Source: an uncultured Collinsella sp.
Lineage (GTDB): Bacteria; Actinomycetota; Coriobacteriia; Coriobacteriales; Coriobacteriaceae
Length of the DNA: 11,542 nt
Direction: 5' to 3'
Assembly (NCBI GenBank): GCA_900757265.1
Contig: CAAENW010000185.1
Location: 1-11,542 of the forward strand
The position numbers and the translations under genes were made by a program. The notes under the pieces were generated by a model. It was not told the DNA's origin and did not search any database. It was given only the letters and a program-made list of their open reading frames with translations. This document shows positions 1 to 5,965 of the stretch, piece after piece; position 1 is the stretch's first letter, and the number at the start of each line of letters is the position of its first letter.

Positions 1-1072
1 CGATGGCGGCGCGGCGGCGACGGTCGTCGGGTTTGAGCCCGCGCACGTCGCGGTTGGCCAGACGGCTGCCCAGCACCGTGCCCACGATCTGACCGCGGTT
101 GTTGGAACGTTCATAGCTCATCATCTCGTCGCCCGAGGTACCGTCCTGATAGGCGTGCGTAAAGTCGCGGTTAAAGCAGCGCTTGAGCTGGCGCTGCCGG
201 GCGGCTTCCTCGTCCTCGGCAACGGTGGCTCCGGATAGCATGTCGTCAATTTCGTGACGATACACATCAACGATGGAGTACACGTAATCGGGCGCCTTCA
301 TGCGGCCCTCGAGCTTGAGCGATGCGGCACCGGCGTCATACAGACGGCGAACGAGCTGCGAAGTATTGGTGTCACGCGGGCACAGCGCGCGCTCGCGGCC
401 GGCGGGGGAGAGCGTGCGACCGTTCTCGTCGATCAGCTCGTAGGGCAGGCGGCAGGGCTGGGCGCACATGCCACGGTTGGCCGATCGTCCCGCCATGGCA
501 AAGCTTGAAAGCAGGCACAGGCCCGAGTAGCAAAAGCAGATGGCGCCATGGCTAAAGACCTCAAGGTCCACATCGGGCGCGGCATCGTGGATGGCGGCAA
601 TCTCGTCGATGGAAAGCTCGCGCGAGAGGGTTACGCGGTCGGCGCCCTGCTCGCGGCACCAAAGGGTTCCGCGGTCGTCGTGGATGTTCGCCTGGGTCGA
701 GATATGTGTCTCGATGCCGGGCATCGTGCGCTTGACCTCAAAGAACAGGCCCCAGTCCTGGATGATGAAGGCGTCGGCACCCAGCGTGGAGCAGCGATGG
801 ATGAGTTGCAGCGCATCGCCCATCTCGGACTGCTTGATGACGATGTTTACCGTGACGTAGACGCGCGAGCCGGCCAGGTGCGCAGCACGGCAGGCTTGCT
901 CAAAGGCCTCGTCGGTAAAGTTGGTGGCCTTGCGGCGGGCGTTGAAGCTGCCCATGCCGCAGTAGATGGCGTCTGCCCCGGCGGCGAGTGCGGCGGCAAA
1001 GGGCTCGGGCCCTCCGGCGGGCGCCAAAAGCTCGGGTCTGCGGTTGATGGTTCGACTGGCGGTTGCGGTCAT
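1..1072 (-). CDS. Peptidase U32 family protein (N-terminal 357 codons, cut by window edge)
   Basis: Translated from an ATG at 1072, with an AAAGG ribosome site 6 nt upstream (minus strand), the frame stays open to the window edge, so the C-terminus is missing. The protein begins with the family's ELLAPAG motif (residues 14-20). It carries the full U32 signature at residues 171-189: E171, F173, G176, C179, G184, C186 and S189. Further cysteines are C203, C207 and C231, followed by a KLEGRMK segment. Family knowledge: U32 proteins were named as collagenase-like peptidases, but characterised bacterial members (RlhA, TrhP, UbiU/UbiV) act in RNA or quinone hydroxylation, and UbiU/UbiV bind a 4Fe-4S cluster with four cysteines. 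C179, C186 and C203 plus C231 or C207 could play that role here. The closest sense is an RlhA/TrhP-like RNA-modifying protein, but the missing half prevents assignment. It is divergent from ridA and probably unrelated to the purine genes. Confidence 0.9.
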   Translation of the reverse strand, partial: MTATASRTINRRPELLAPAGGPEPFAAALAAGADAIYCGMGSFNARRKATNFTDEAFEQACRAAHLAGSRVYVTVNIVIKQSEMGDALQLIHRCSTLGADAFIIQDWGLFFEVKRTMPGIETHISTQANIHDDRGTLWCREQGADRVTLSRELSIDEIAAIHDAAPDVDLEVFSHGAICFCYSGLCLLSSFAMAGRSANRGMCAQPCRLPYELIDENGRTLSPAGRERALCPRDTNTSQLVRRLYDAGAASLKLEGRMKAPDYVYSIVDVYRHEIDDMLSGATVAEDEEAARQRQLKRCFNRDFTHAYQDGTSGDEMMSYERSNNRGQIVGTVLGSRLANRDVRGLKPDDRRRRAAI

Positions 1073-1095
1073 ATTCTGCCTTTCACAATGCTCAG

Positions 1096-1110
1096 ATACT
1101 CAAAAGTATA
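1096..1110 (-). promoter_or_regulatory. Possible -10 region and small dyad for the U32 gene
   Basis: On the minus strand TATACT (1105-1110) lies about 33 nt upstream of the U32 start codon and resembles a -10 box. It overlaps a short perfect dyad, ATACT (1096-1100) and AGTAT (1105-1109), separated by CAAA. No convincing -35 box is seen 16-18 nt further upstream, so this is a weak call. Confidence 0.3.
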
Positions 1111-1254
1111 GTGGCGCTGGCGCGACAGGCGATGCCCGTGGTCCAAGCGGGATAAAGTCTTCAGCAGCTTGGGGTGGCTGCCACAGAACAGAACCGTTCG
1201 GCGGTTCGGAGAAACCGTTGGGCGATAAATCTTTCTCGCACAATAATAAAATTC

Positions 1255-1283
1255 TTGCACAGCGCGAAATCCTTGGTTACTAT
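1255..1283 (+). promoter_or_regulatory. Sigma-70-type promoter of ridA
   Basis: TTGCAC (1255-1260) and TACTAT (1278-1283) are separated by 17 nt, the optimal spacing, and an A/T-rich stretch (1242-1254) lies directly upstream. Transcription would start near 1290, giving a leader of about 80 nt before the ridA ATG. The inverted repeat at 1292-1339 would be the first thing transcribed. The rest of the 1073-1254 divergent region shows only small possible hairpins, for example GAACCG (1191-1196) with CGGTTC (1202-1207), and no coding potential. Confidence 0.65.
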
Positions 1284-1291
1284 CCCAATCA

Positions 1292-1339
1292 AGCGCGGTG
1301 TTCAGACCGAACTGTGCCTCCCGGTGTGAACACCGCGCT
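1292..1339 (+). repeat. 13-bp perfect inverted repeat in the ridA leader
   Basis: AGCGCGGTGTTCA (1292-1304) is exactly complementary to TGAACACCGCGCT (1327-1339), with a 22-nt loop between them. The repeat sits at or just after the predicted transcription start and 33 nt before the ridA start codon. As RNA it would form a stable 5' hairpin. As DNA it could be an operator overlapping the start site. No U-tract follows the second arm, so it is not an ordinary intrinsic terminator. Confidence 0.75.
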
Positions 1340-1372
1340 CACGCTCTCTCAACTGATCGTAAGGAGAAAAAC

Positions 1373-1750
1373 ATGAGCAAGACCGTCGTGTCTTCCGATA
1401 ACGCACCCGCAGCCATCGGACCGTATTCCCCCGGCATCCAGACCGGCAACATGGTGTTCCTGTCCGGCCAGCTGGGCATCGACCCCGCAACCGGCAAGCT
1501 GCCCGAGGGCGTCGAGGCCCAGGCCAAGCAGTCCCTCGCCAACGTCGAGGCCCTGCTGACCGCTGCCGGCGCCACCTTTGCCGATGTCGTCAAGACCACG
1601 GTCTACCTGGCCGACATCGCCGACTTCGCCGCCGTGAACGAGATCTACGCCTCTAAGTTCGAGGCCCCGTTCCCCGCGCGCAGCGCCTTCCAGGTTGCCG
1701 CCCTTCCGGCTGGCGGTCTGGTCGAGATCGAGGTCGTCGCCGCTCTCTAA
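1373..1750 (+). CDS. ridA: RidA family reactive enamine/imine deaminase
   Basis: A 125-residue protein, the normal size for the YjgF/YER057c/UK114 family. Its start at 1373 is fixed by AAGGAG (1361-1366) six nt upstream; the open frame extends further upstream but without a ribosome site. Family features visible are the GPYSPG segment (16-21), SGQLGIDP (31-38), the PARSAF segment with Arg103 (the arginine that binds the substrate carboxylate) and the C-terminal EIE with Glu118 and Glu120. RidA is a cytosolic trimer that hydrolyses 2-aminoacrylate and related imines released by PLP-dependent lyases, protecting other PLP enzymes. It has its own promoter and terminator, so it is monocistronic. 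It is convergent with the PAS-HTH regulator, an arrangement that may tie it to the same catabolic process (inference). Older annotations call such proteins endoribonuclease L-PSP. Confidence 0.95.
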   Translation: MSKTVVSSDNAPAAIGPYSPGIQTGNMVFLSGQLGIDPATGKLPEGVEAQAKQSLANVEALLTAAGATFADVVKTTVYLADIADFAAVNEIYASKFEAPFPARSAFQVAALPAGGLVEIEVVAAL

Positions 1751-1780
1751 GGCGTTGGCCACAACTAAACATGACATGCA

Positions 1781-1818
1781 AAAAGACCCTGCAGCGCGTG
1801 CGAGCTGCAGGGTCTTTT
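1781..1818. terminator. Bidirectional intrinsic terminator between ridA and the regulator
   Basis: A 15-bp perfect stem (1781-1795 with 1804-1818; core GACCCTGCAG/CTGCAGGGTC) has an 8-nt loop. It is flanked by A's on the left and T's on the right, so both strands give a hairpin followed by a U-run: four U's on plus, five on minus. It lies 30 nt after the ridA stop and about 45 nt after the convergent regulator stop, so it can serve both. A smaller hairpin, GGAGC/GCTCC (1840-1852), followed by ATTTTG lies next to it. Confidence 0.9.
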
Positions 1819-1862
1819 GTCAAGTGACGGATCGCTTGTGGAGCCGCGCTCCATTTTGCTTG

Positions 1863-2519
1863 TTAGCCTTCCTTGCGAACTTTTTGTAGGTAGCGGTAGA
1901 CGCTGGGCTCCGAGATGCCGAGTGCGGTCGCGGCGCAGGCAACAGCGCCCTTGAGCATAAAAACGCCGTTGCCGTTAAGGTGGCGAATAACGTCCACACG
2001 ATCGGCCTGCCCGAGCGAGGCGACATCCTGCCCGCGGCTTTCGAGCAGCTCGGAAATACTGCGGTCGATGAGCTCCTGTGTAGACTCCGAAAGACTTTCA
2101 ACCTCGATAGACGCGGGCTCCGCCTGCCTTGGCACAGCGTCGAAGCACGCCATGAGCTGCTGCGCCATGGCGTTGATGGAGCGCACGGTCGAGAGGTCGG
2201 TGTTGACGCAGAGCATACCGACGATCTCGTTATCCTCGCGGATAAAGTACGTCGCGGACTCCAGTGTCTTGCCACCGGCACCGCGCCCCTCGTAGCCCGT
2301 AATAAACGGCAGGTCGCGATACTTGGGGTCGTGCATGATCTTGAGCGCCAGATCGGTGGCGGGACCGCCGACCTTACGGCCGCTTACGATGCCGTTGCGA
2401 ATATCGACGATGGCATGGTCGGGATCCGAGAAATCGTGCAGCACGATTTCGCTGTTTTTGCCGAGTATCTGCTCAAGGAAATCGACCATCGGCAAAAAGC
2501 GACGTACGGTCTCGTTCAC
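1863..2519 (-). CDS. YheO/DauR-type PAS-HTH transcriptional regulator
   Basis: A 218-residue regulator with two recognisable parts: a YheO-like PAS domain (roughly residues 5-120) and a C-terminal helix-turn-helix of the DauR type (about 165-218, ending with the GISEPSVYRYL recognition helix). The start is taken as GTG at 2519 because AAGGAG lies six nt upstream of it and the homology begins there. The frame is open as far as an ATG at 2660, but that extension looks non-coding and covers the promoter zone. Family knowledge: DauR represses D-arginine catabolic genes and YheO is an uncharacterised relative; family members commonly sit next to amine or amino-acid catabolic genes and ridA homologues. 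Here it is divergent from the purine cluster and convergent with ridA, so it probably controls one or both, sensing a pathway metabolite through the PAS domain (inference). The ligand is unknown. Confidence 0.88.
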   Translation of the reverse strand: MNETVRRFLPMVDFLEQILGKNSEIVLHDFSDPDHAIVDIRNGIVSGRKVGGPATDLALKIMHDPKYRDLPFITGYEGRGAGGKTLESATYFIREDNEIVGMLCVNTDLSTVRSINAMAQQLMACFDAVPRQAEPASIEVESLSESTQELIDRSISELLESRGQDVASLGQADRVDVIRHLNGNGVFMLKGAVACAATALGISEPSVYRYLQKVRKEG

Positions 2520-2568
2520 GGGCAACTCCTTGGGATGAAATCGGAAATGTTCATAACAATTTTTTCTC

Positions 2569-2577
2569 ATGGTAACA
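2569..2577 (-). promoter_or_regulatory. Candidate extended -10 promoter of the regulator gene
   Basis: Read on the minus strand, the sequence TGTTACCAT is an extended -10 element (TG-N-TACCAT) about 50 nt upstream of the GTG start. There is no clear -35 box, which is tolerable for an extended -10 promoter. It is a motif match only. Confidence 0.35.
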
Positions 2578-2755
2578 CGGTGTCTATTGACTCGCATATT
2601 CGCAGGTACATTGCGTAATACGGACGAGCGGTAGGAATTTGGCGGTAAACGGTCGACCAAAAGAAAAGTTAGATGTTATTTTGACAAGACACTTTCCTGA
2701 CCTGCGGAAATGCATAATCCCAGCTCAAGAACAGTCTGATAACAAAAAATTATTA

Positions 2756-2784
2756 TTGAGAATGAGAAAAATCTTTAATACGAT
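2756..2784 (+). promoter_or_regulatory. Sigma-70-type promoter of the purine gene cluster
   Basis: TTGAGA (2756-2761) and TACGAT (2779-2784) are spaced by exactly 17 nt, and an A/T-rich run (2741-2755) upstream could act as an UP element. Transcription would begin near 2791, about 80 nt before the permease start. It is the only good promoter seen upstream of the whole plus-strand run, consistent with one main operon transcript. Confidence 0.6.
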
Positions 2785-2871
2785 ATGCAACGAAGGCACA
2801 ACCTCACCCCCGCACTGCGTCACAATAGAGCGTTAGATGCGAAAACAACTACTTCGAGGATTGGTGGTCAA

Positions 2872-4266
2872 ATGGCCCAGGAGACGGTTACGAACGGCAC
2901 TGAAGCCCTGTTCACTCGCGAAGGCATGCCGCCCGTTAAGGAAATGATCCCGTGTGCCCTTCAGCACGTACTGGCATCGTTTGCCGGCATCATTACCCCG
3001 GCGGTCATCATGGCCGGCGTCTACGGCTTTAATAGCCAGCAGAGCACCGACATCATTCAGGTTGCGCTCATTCTTTCGGCGATCGACACGGCCCTTCAGG
3101 CCTTCGCTCCCTTCCGCCGCATCGGCGGCGGCCTGCCCATCGTCATGGGCGTCTCGTTCGCGTTCCTGCCGGCCCTGCAGGCCATGGGTGCCTCGGGCTT
3201 TAGCTTTGGTGCGCTGCTGGGCGGCGAGATTGTCGGCGGTGCCGTCGCGGTCCTCTTTGGTCTGGCCTACAGCAAGATTAAGTGGCTGTTCCCGCCCGTC
3301 GTGACCGGTACGGTCATCTTCTCCATTGGCGTCTCTCTCTATCCCACGGCCGTCAAGTACATGGCCGGCGGTATGGGTACGCCGCTGTGGGGCACTCCGC
3401 AGGCCTGGTGCGTCGCTCTTATCACCTTCGCCGTGGTCTTTGCGCTCGCCAACTTTGGCAAGGGCACGCTCAAGCTGGGATCCGTGTTCTTTGGCATGAT
3501 CGTTGGCATGATCGTTTCGATCCCCTTTGGCATGATCGACTTCTCCAGCGTCGCCACCGCTCAGGTCTTCGCCCTTCCCAAGCTCATGCCCTACGCGCTC
3601 GAGTTTGACCCCGAGGTCTGCATCACCCTCGCCGTCGTGTTCCCCATGGTTGCCATCCAGGTTATCGGCGACGTCTCCGCCGCCTGCCTGGGCTCCATCG
3701 ACCGTATGCCCACCGAGCGCGAGCTCTCCGGCGCTATCGTGTCCCAGGGCCTCACCTCTATGGTCGGCGGCCTGCTGGGCGGTCTTCCCACCAGCGCCCT
3801 TGGCCAGAACGTGGGCATCATCTGCTCCAACAAGGTCGTCAACAAGTGGGTCTTTGCGATCATTGCGGCCGTCTTTGCCATCGCCGGTCTGTTCCCGCAG
3901 CTCTCTGCCGTCCTTTCCGCTATCCCGCAGCCCGTCATCGGCGGCGCGACCGTCGGCGTCTTTGGCACCATCACCATGAACGGCGTGCGCATGTTCACCC
4001 GCGAGGGCCTCACGCAGCGCACTACCACCATCGTCGGTACCTCTGTCGTCTTTGGCCTGGGTATCTGGATGGCCAGCGGTTGCCTTGCCGGCGAGGGTAT
4101 GCCCGCCTGGGTGTCCACCGTCATCGGCTCCAATGCCGTAACCCCCACCGCCATCATGGCCATTGTCCTTAACCTGATCCTTCCGCAGACGCCGGTCGTG
4201 GCTCAGCACATCGATGCTGCCAAGGACGCTGCCGTGGATCTGGTCTTGCCCGAGAGCAAGAAGTAA
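2872..4266 (+). CDS. NCS2 (nucleobase-ascorbate family) purine permease
   Basis: A 464-residue, strongly hydrophobic protein with the normal length and fold pattern of NCS2 nucleobase:cation symporters (about 14 membrane helices). Visible family features are the QH segment of the first helix (CALQHVLASFAG), GGGLPIVMG in the third-helix region, the helix-8 segment around Q263 to D267 (IGD) and the family signature at Q312-N313-x-G315. It should import xanthine, urate or a related purine with protons across the cytoplasmic membrane. Two signature positions are unusual. The helix-8 position that is Glu in XanQ and UraA appears to be Gln263, and the usual Thr of the family signature is Asn320. 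The start at 2872 is preceded only by weak ribosome sites (GAGGA 2856-2860, GGTGG 2863-2867). It is first in the purine run. Substrate specificity cannot be read from the sequence. Confidence 0.9.
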   Translation: MAQETVTNGTEALFTREGMPPVKEMIPCALQHVLASFAGIITPAVIMAGVYGFNSQQSTDIIQVALILSAIDTALQAFAPFRRIGGGLPIVMGVSFAFLPALQAMGASGFSFGALLGGEIVGGAVAVLFGLAYSKIKWLFPPVVTGTVIFSIGVSLYPTAVKYMAGGMGTPLWGTPQAWCVALITFAVVFALANFGKGTLKLGSVFFGMIVGMIVSIPFGMIDFSSVATAQVFALPKLMPYALEFDPEVCITLAVVFPMVAIQVIGDVSAACLGSIDRMPTERELSGAIVSQGLTSMVGGLLGGLPTSALGQNVGIICSNKVVNKWVFAIIAAVFAIAGLFPQLSAVLSAIPQPVIGGATVGVFGTITMNGVRMFTREGLTQRTTTIVGTSVVFGLGIWMASGCLAGEGMPAWVSTVIGSNAVTPTAIMAIVLNLILPQTPVVAQHIDAAKDAAVDLVLPESKK

Positions 4267-4282
4267 CCAATTCGGTGCTATT

Positions 4283-4314
4283 CGTCGGCGGACGCATCGC
4301 CTCGTCCGCCGACG
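4283..4314 (+). other. Perfect 12-bp GC hairpin just after the permease gene
   Basis: CGTCGGCGGACG (4283-4294) pairs perfectly with CGTCCGCCGACG (4303-4314) around an 8-nt loop, starting 16 nt after the permease stop codon. It is very stable but is followed by CTATGC and not by a T-run, so it is at best an inefficient terminator. It may instead protect the 3' end of a processed permease message or tune expression of the genes downstream. Confidence 0.75.
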
Positions 4315-4317
4315 CTA

Positions 4318-4456
4318 TGCGGCGCCAAGCCGCACTTCAAAGGGTTTGTCCCTTTGGTGAAGCGTTGACGGGAGAGGGCCCGTTTCCGGTGTAGGCCGGC
4401 GCTTCGCACTCCGCCATGTCAGAGGTGTCAAACCCCGCCTCTGATGTCGAAGGGAG
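4318..4456 (+). promoter_or_regulatory. Densely structured leader upstream of ssnA, possible regulatory RNA
   Basis: Consecutive stems can be read off directly. TGCGGC/GCCGCA pairs 4318-4323 with 4329-4334, and CAAAGGG/CCCTTTG pairs 4338-4344 with 4350-4356. An 8-bp helix, GTGAAGCG (4357-4364) with CGCTTCGC (4400-4407, one G-U pair), encloses two small hairpins: ACGGG/CCCGT (4368-4383) and CCGG/CCGG (4386-4399). A last stem runs 4416-4425 with 4438-4447. The ssnA ribosome site AAGGGAG (4450-4456) follows immediately. TCCCTT (4349-4354), in the second stem, is complementary to AAGGGA of that ribosome site, so alternative pairing could hide it. I do not recognise a known riboswitch consensus, and the structure is hand-folded only. 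Confidence 0.45.
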
Positions 4457-4461
4457 CATCC

Positions 4462-5817
4462 ATGCTTCTGGTCGCTAACGGTTCCGTCTTTACCCGCAAC
4501 GCTCAGGCCCCGTTCATCCCCAACGGTGCAGTCGCCATTGACGGAGATACGATCGTCGAAGTGGGCCCCGAGTGCGAGCTCAAGGTCAAGTACCCGGATG
4601 CCGAGTACGTCGACGCCCAGGGCAACCTCATCATGCCCGGACTCATCAACTGCCACACCCACATCTACTCGGGTCTGGCCCGCGGCCTTGCCATTAAGGG
4701 CTGCAACCCCACCAACTTCTTGGAGAATCTTGAGCAGCAGTGGTGGAAGATTGACGACAACCTGACGCTCGACGGCACCAAGGCCAGCGCCTATGCCACG
4801 ATTCTTGACTCCATCCGCGATGGCGTCACCACGATCTTCGATCACCATGCGAGCTTCTGCGAGATCCCGGGAAGCCTCTTTACCATTAAGGATGCAGCTC
4901 AGGAGCTGGGCATGCGTTCGTGCCTGTGCTACGAGGTCTCCGATCGCCGCGGCCAGGAAAAATGCGACCAGGCCATTGCCGAGAACGCCGAGTTTGCCCA
5001 GTGGGCCGCCAAGGAGCGTCGCGATAACGACAACCACATGATCGCCGCCATGTTTGGCGGACATGCCACTTTCACGCTTTCGGACGAGACCATGGACAAG
5101 ATGGCCGAGGCCAACAACGGCCTGACCGGCTTCCACATCCATGTGTGCGAGGGCATGAATGACGTGTGGGACTCCCGTCTCAACCGCGGCGGCATCAGCC
5201 CCGTTGAGCGCCTGCTGCAGCACAACCTGCTGGGTCCCGATACCATGCTGGGCCACTGCATCCATGTGACGCCCGCCGAGATGGATATCGTCAAGGAGTC
5301 CGGCACCTGGCTGGTCAACAACCCCGAATCCAATATGGGCAACGCCGTGGGCTGCGCTCCCGTGCTCGAGTTCTTCCGCCGCGGCATCCCCGTGTGCATG
5401 GGCACCGACGCCTACACCCACGATATGCTCGAGAGCCTCAAGGTCTTCCTGATCATTCAGCGCCACAACGCCGCCATGCCCAACGTGGGCTGGTGCGAGG
5501 CCATGACCATGCTGTTCGAGAACAACGCCAAGATGGCGAGCAAGTACTTCGATCGCAAGCTCGGTGTGCTCGAGGCCGGTGCTGCCGCCGACGTCATCGT
5601 TATGGACTACAAGCCCTTTACGCCGCTGAGCGAGGAGAACATCGACGGCCACATGCTCTTTGGCATGATGGGCAAAAATTGCCGCACCACCATCATCAAC
5701 GGCCGCGTCCTGTACAAGGATCGCGAGTTCGTTGGCATTGATGAGGACAAGATCAACGCGTGGACCATGGCCGAGTCCAAGAAGCTCTGGAGCACGCTCA
5801 ACGATCGCGCCTACTAA
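4462..5817 (+). CDS. ssnA: SsnA-type metal-dependent amidohydrolase
   Basis: A 451-residue protein of the amidohydrolase superfamily (E. coli SsnA is about the same size). The ATG at 4462 is preferred because AAGGGAG lies 5 nt upstream; an in-frame ATG at 4444 precedes the ribosome site. Metal-site features are in order: the NCHTH motif with H65 and H67, H225-x-H227 in a FHIHVCEG segment, H265-x-x-H268, and the catalytic Asp316 in GTDAYTHD. N- and C-terminal beta-sandwich segments flank the barrel, including the typical PGLIN entry to strand 1. Family knowledge: SsnA is a cytosolic aminohydrolase found with ygfK and xdh genes and implicated in anaerobic purine/urate breakdown; relatives include guanine deaminase and chlorohydrolases. 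It probably hydrolyses a purine-derived ring or amino group here, but the exact substrate is not readable from sequence. It lies between permease and ygfK, with structured gaps on both sides. Confidence 0.92.
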   Translation: MLLVANGSVFTRNAQAPFIPNGAVAIDGDTIVEVGPECELKVKYPDAEYVDAQGNLIMPGLINCHTHIYSGLARGLAIKGCNPTNFLENLEQQWWKIDDNLTLDGTKASAYATILDSIRDGVTTIFDHHASFCEIPGSLFTIKDAAQELGMRSCLCYEVSDRRGQEKCDQAIAENAEFAQWAAKERRDNDNHMIAAMFGGHATFTLSDETMDKMAEANNGLTGFHIHVCEGMNDVWDSRLNRGGISPVERLLQHNLLGPDTMLGHCIHVTPAEMDIVKESGTWLVNNPESNMGNAVGCAPVLEFFRRGIPVCMGTDAYTHDMLESLKVFLIIQRHNAAMPNVGWCEAMTMLFENNAKMASKYFDRKLGVLEAGAAADVIVMDYKPFTPLSEENIDGHMLFGMMGKNCRTTIINGRVLYKDREFVGIDEDKINAWTMAESKKLWSTLNDRAY

Positions 5818-5832
5818 TTACAAGTAGATTCG

Positions 5833-5866
5833 CGCGCGTCGGATGTTTCGCCGCATCCGACGCGCG
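5833..5866 (+). other. Perfect 13-bp GC hairpin just after ssnA
   Basis: CGCGCGTCGGATG (5833-5845) pairs perfectly with CATCCGACGCGCG (5854-5866) around the 8-nt loop TTTCGCCG. It starts 15 nt after the ssnA stop. As with the hairpin after the permease gene, no U-tract follows (TATAGG), so simple intrinsic termination is doubtful. Partial attenuation or protection of a processed 3' end is more likely. Confidence 0.75.
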
Positions 5867-5870
5867 TATA

Positions 5871-5947
5871 GGCGACCTCCGCGGGGTCGCCGGCGCTGTG
5901 CTAGCGCTACACCGTATTTGCGCCCGCCGCGCGGTCTCGCCGGGCGT
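5871..5947 (+). promoter_or_regulatory. Further stems in the ygfK leader
   Basis: After the 13-bp hairpin, three more stems follow before the ygfK ribosome site: GGCGACC/GGTCGCC (5871-5877 with 5885-5891), GCGCT/AGCGC (5893-5897 with 5903-5907) and CGCCCG/CGGGCG (5921-5926 with 5941-5946). The ribosome site AGGAG (5955-5959) itself is outside these stems. CTCC at 5877-5880 is the only short stretch that could cover it. No convincing internal promoter is seen. Confidence 0.4.
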
Positions 5948-5965
5948 TACAGAGAGGAGCTCACT

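Larger units (their letters stand above)
2520..2871. promoter_or_regulatory. AT-rich divergent regulatory region between the regulator and the purine cluster
   Basis: These 352 bases contain no credible gene and are clearly richer in A/T than the flanking coding DNA. They hold candidate promoters on both strands (listed separately). The six-base word ATAACA occurs at 2553-2558 and 2739-2744, and in inverted form (TGTTAT) at 2674-2679, so repeats of it surround both promoters. An in-frame upstream extension of the permease from an ATG at 2785 is unlikely to be translated because it begins where the -10 box ends. Confidence 0.6.

Noticed and set aside
548..1111. Plus-strand frame of 187 codons over the U32 gene
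   Set aside because: The minus-strand frame carries the complete U32 signature; the plus frame lacks a ribosome site and motifs.
2681..2686. TTGACA as -35 box of the purine-cluster promoter
   Set aside because: No acceptable -10 lies 16-18 nt downstream; the CATAAT at 2713-2718 is 26 nt away. The pair TTGAGA/TACGAT with 17-nt spacing is better.
2785..2871. N-terminal extension of the permease from an ATG at 2785
   Set aside because: The ATG directly abuts the predicted -10 box, has no ribosome site, and the extra residues are not hydrophobic or family-like.
2833..4209. Long minus-strand frame opposite the permease
   Set aside because: The translated product is rich in G, D, H and A with no recognisable domain, whereas the plus strand encodes a clear membrane transporter.
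4365..4393. TTGACG as part of an internal promoter for ssnA
   Set aside because: The sequence 17 nt downstream (GGTGTA) is a poor -10 box, and the segment is better explained as part of a folded leader.
4267..4461. Insertion sequence, CRISPR array or tRNA in the intergenic gaps
   Set aside because: No regularly spaced direct repeats, no transposase remnants or target duplications, and no cloverleaf with a TpsiC arm were found; the stems are all different from each other.
5843..5965. N-terminal extension of YgfK by 41 codons
   Set aside because: It would translate through the hairpins as an arginine-rich segment, while the ATG at 5966 has AGGAG 6 nt upstream and begins with the conserved family motif.
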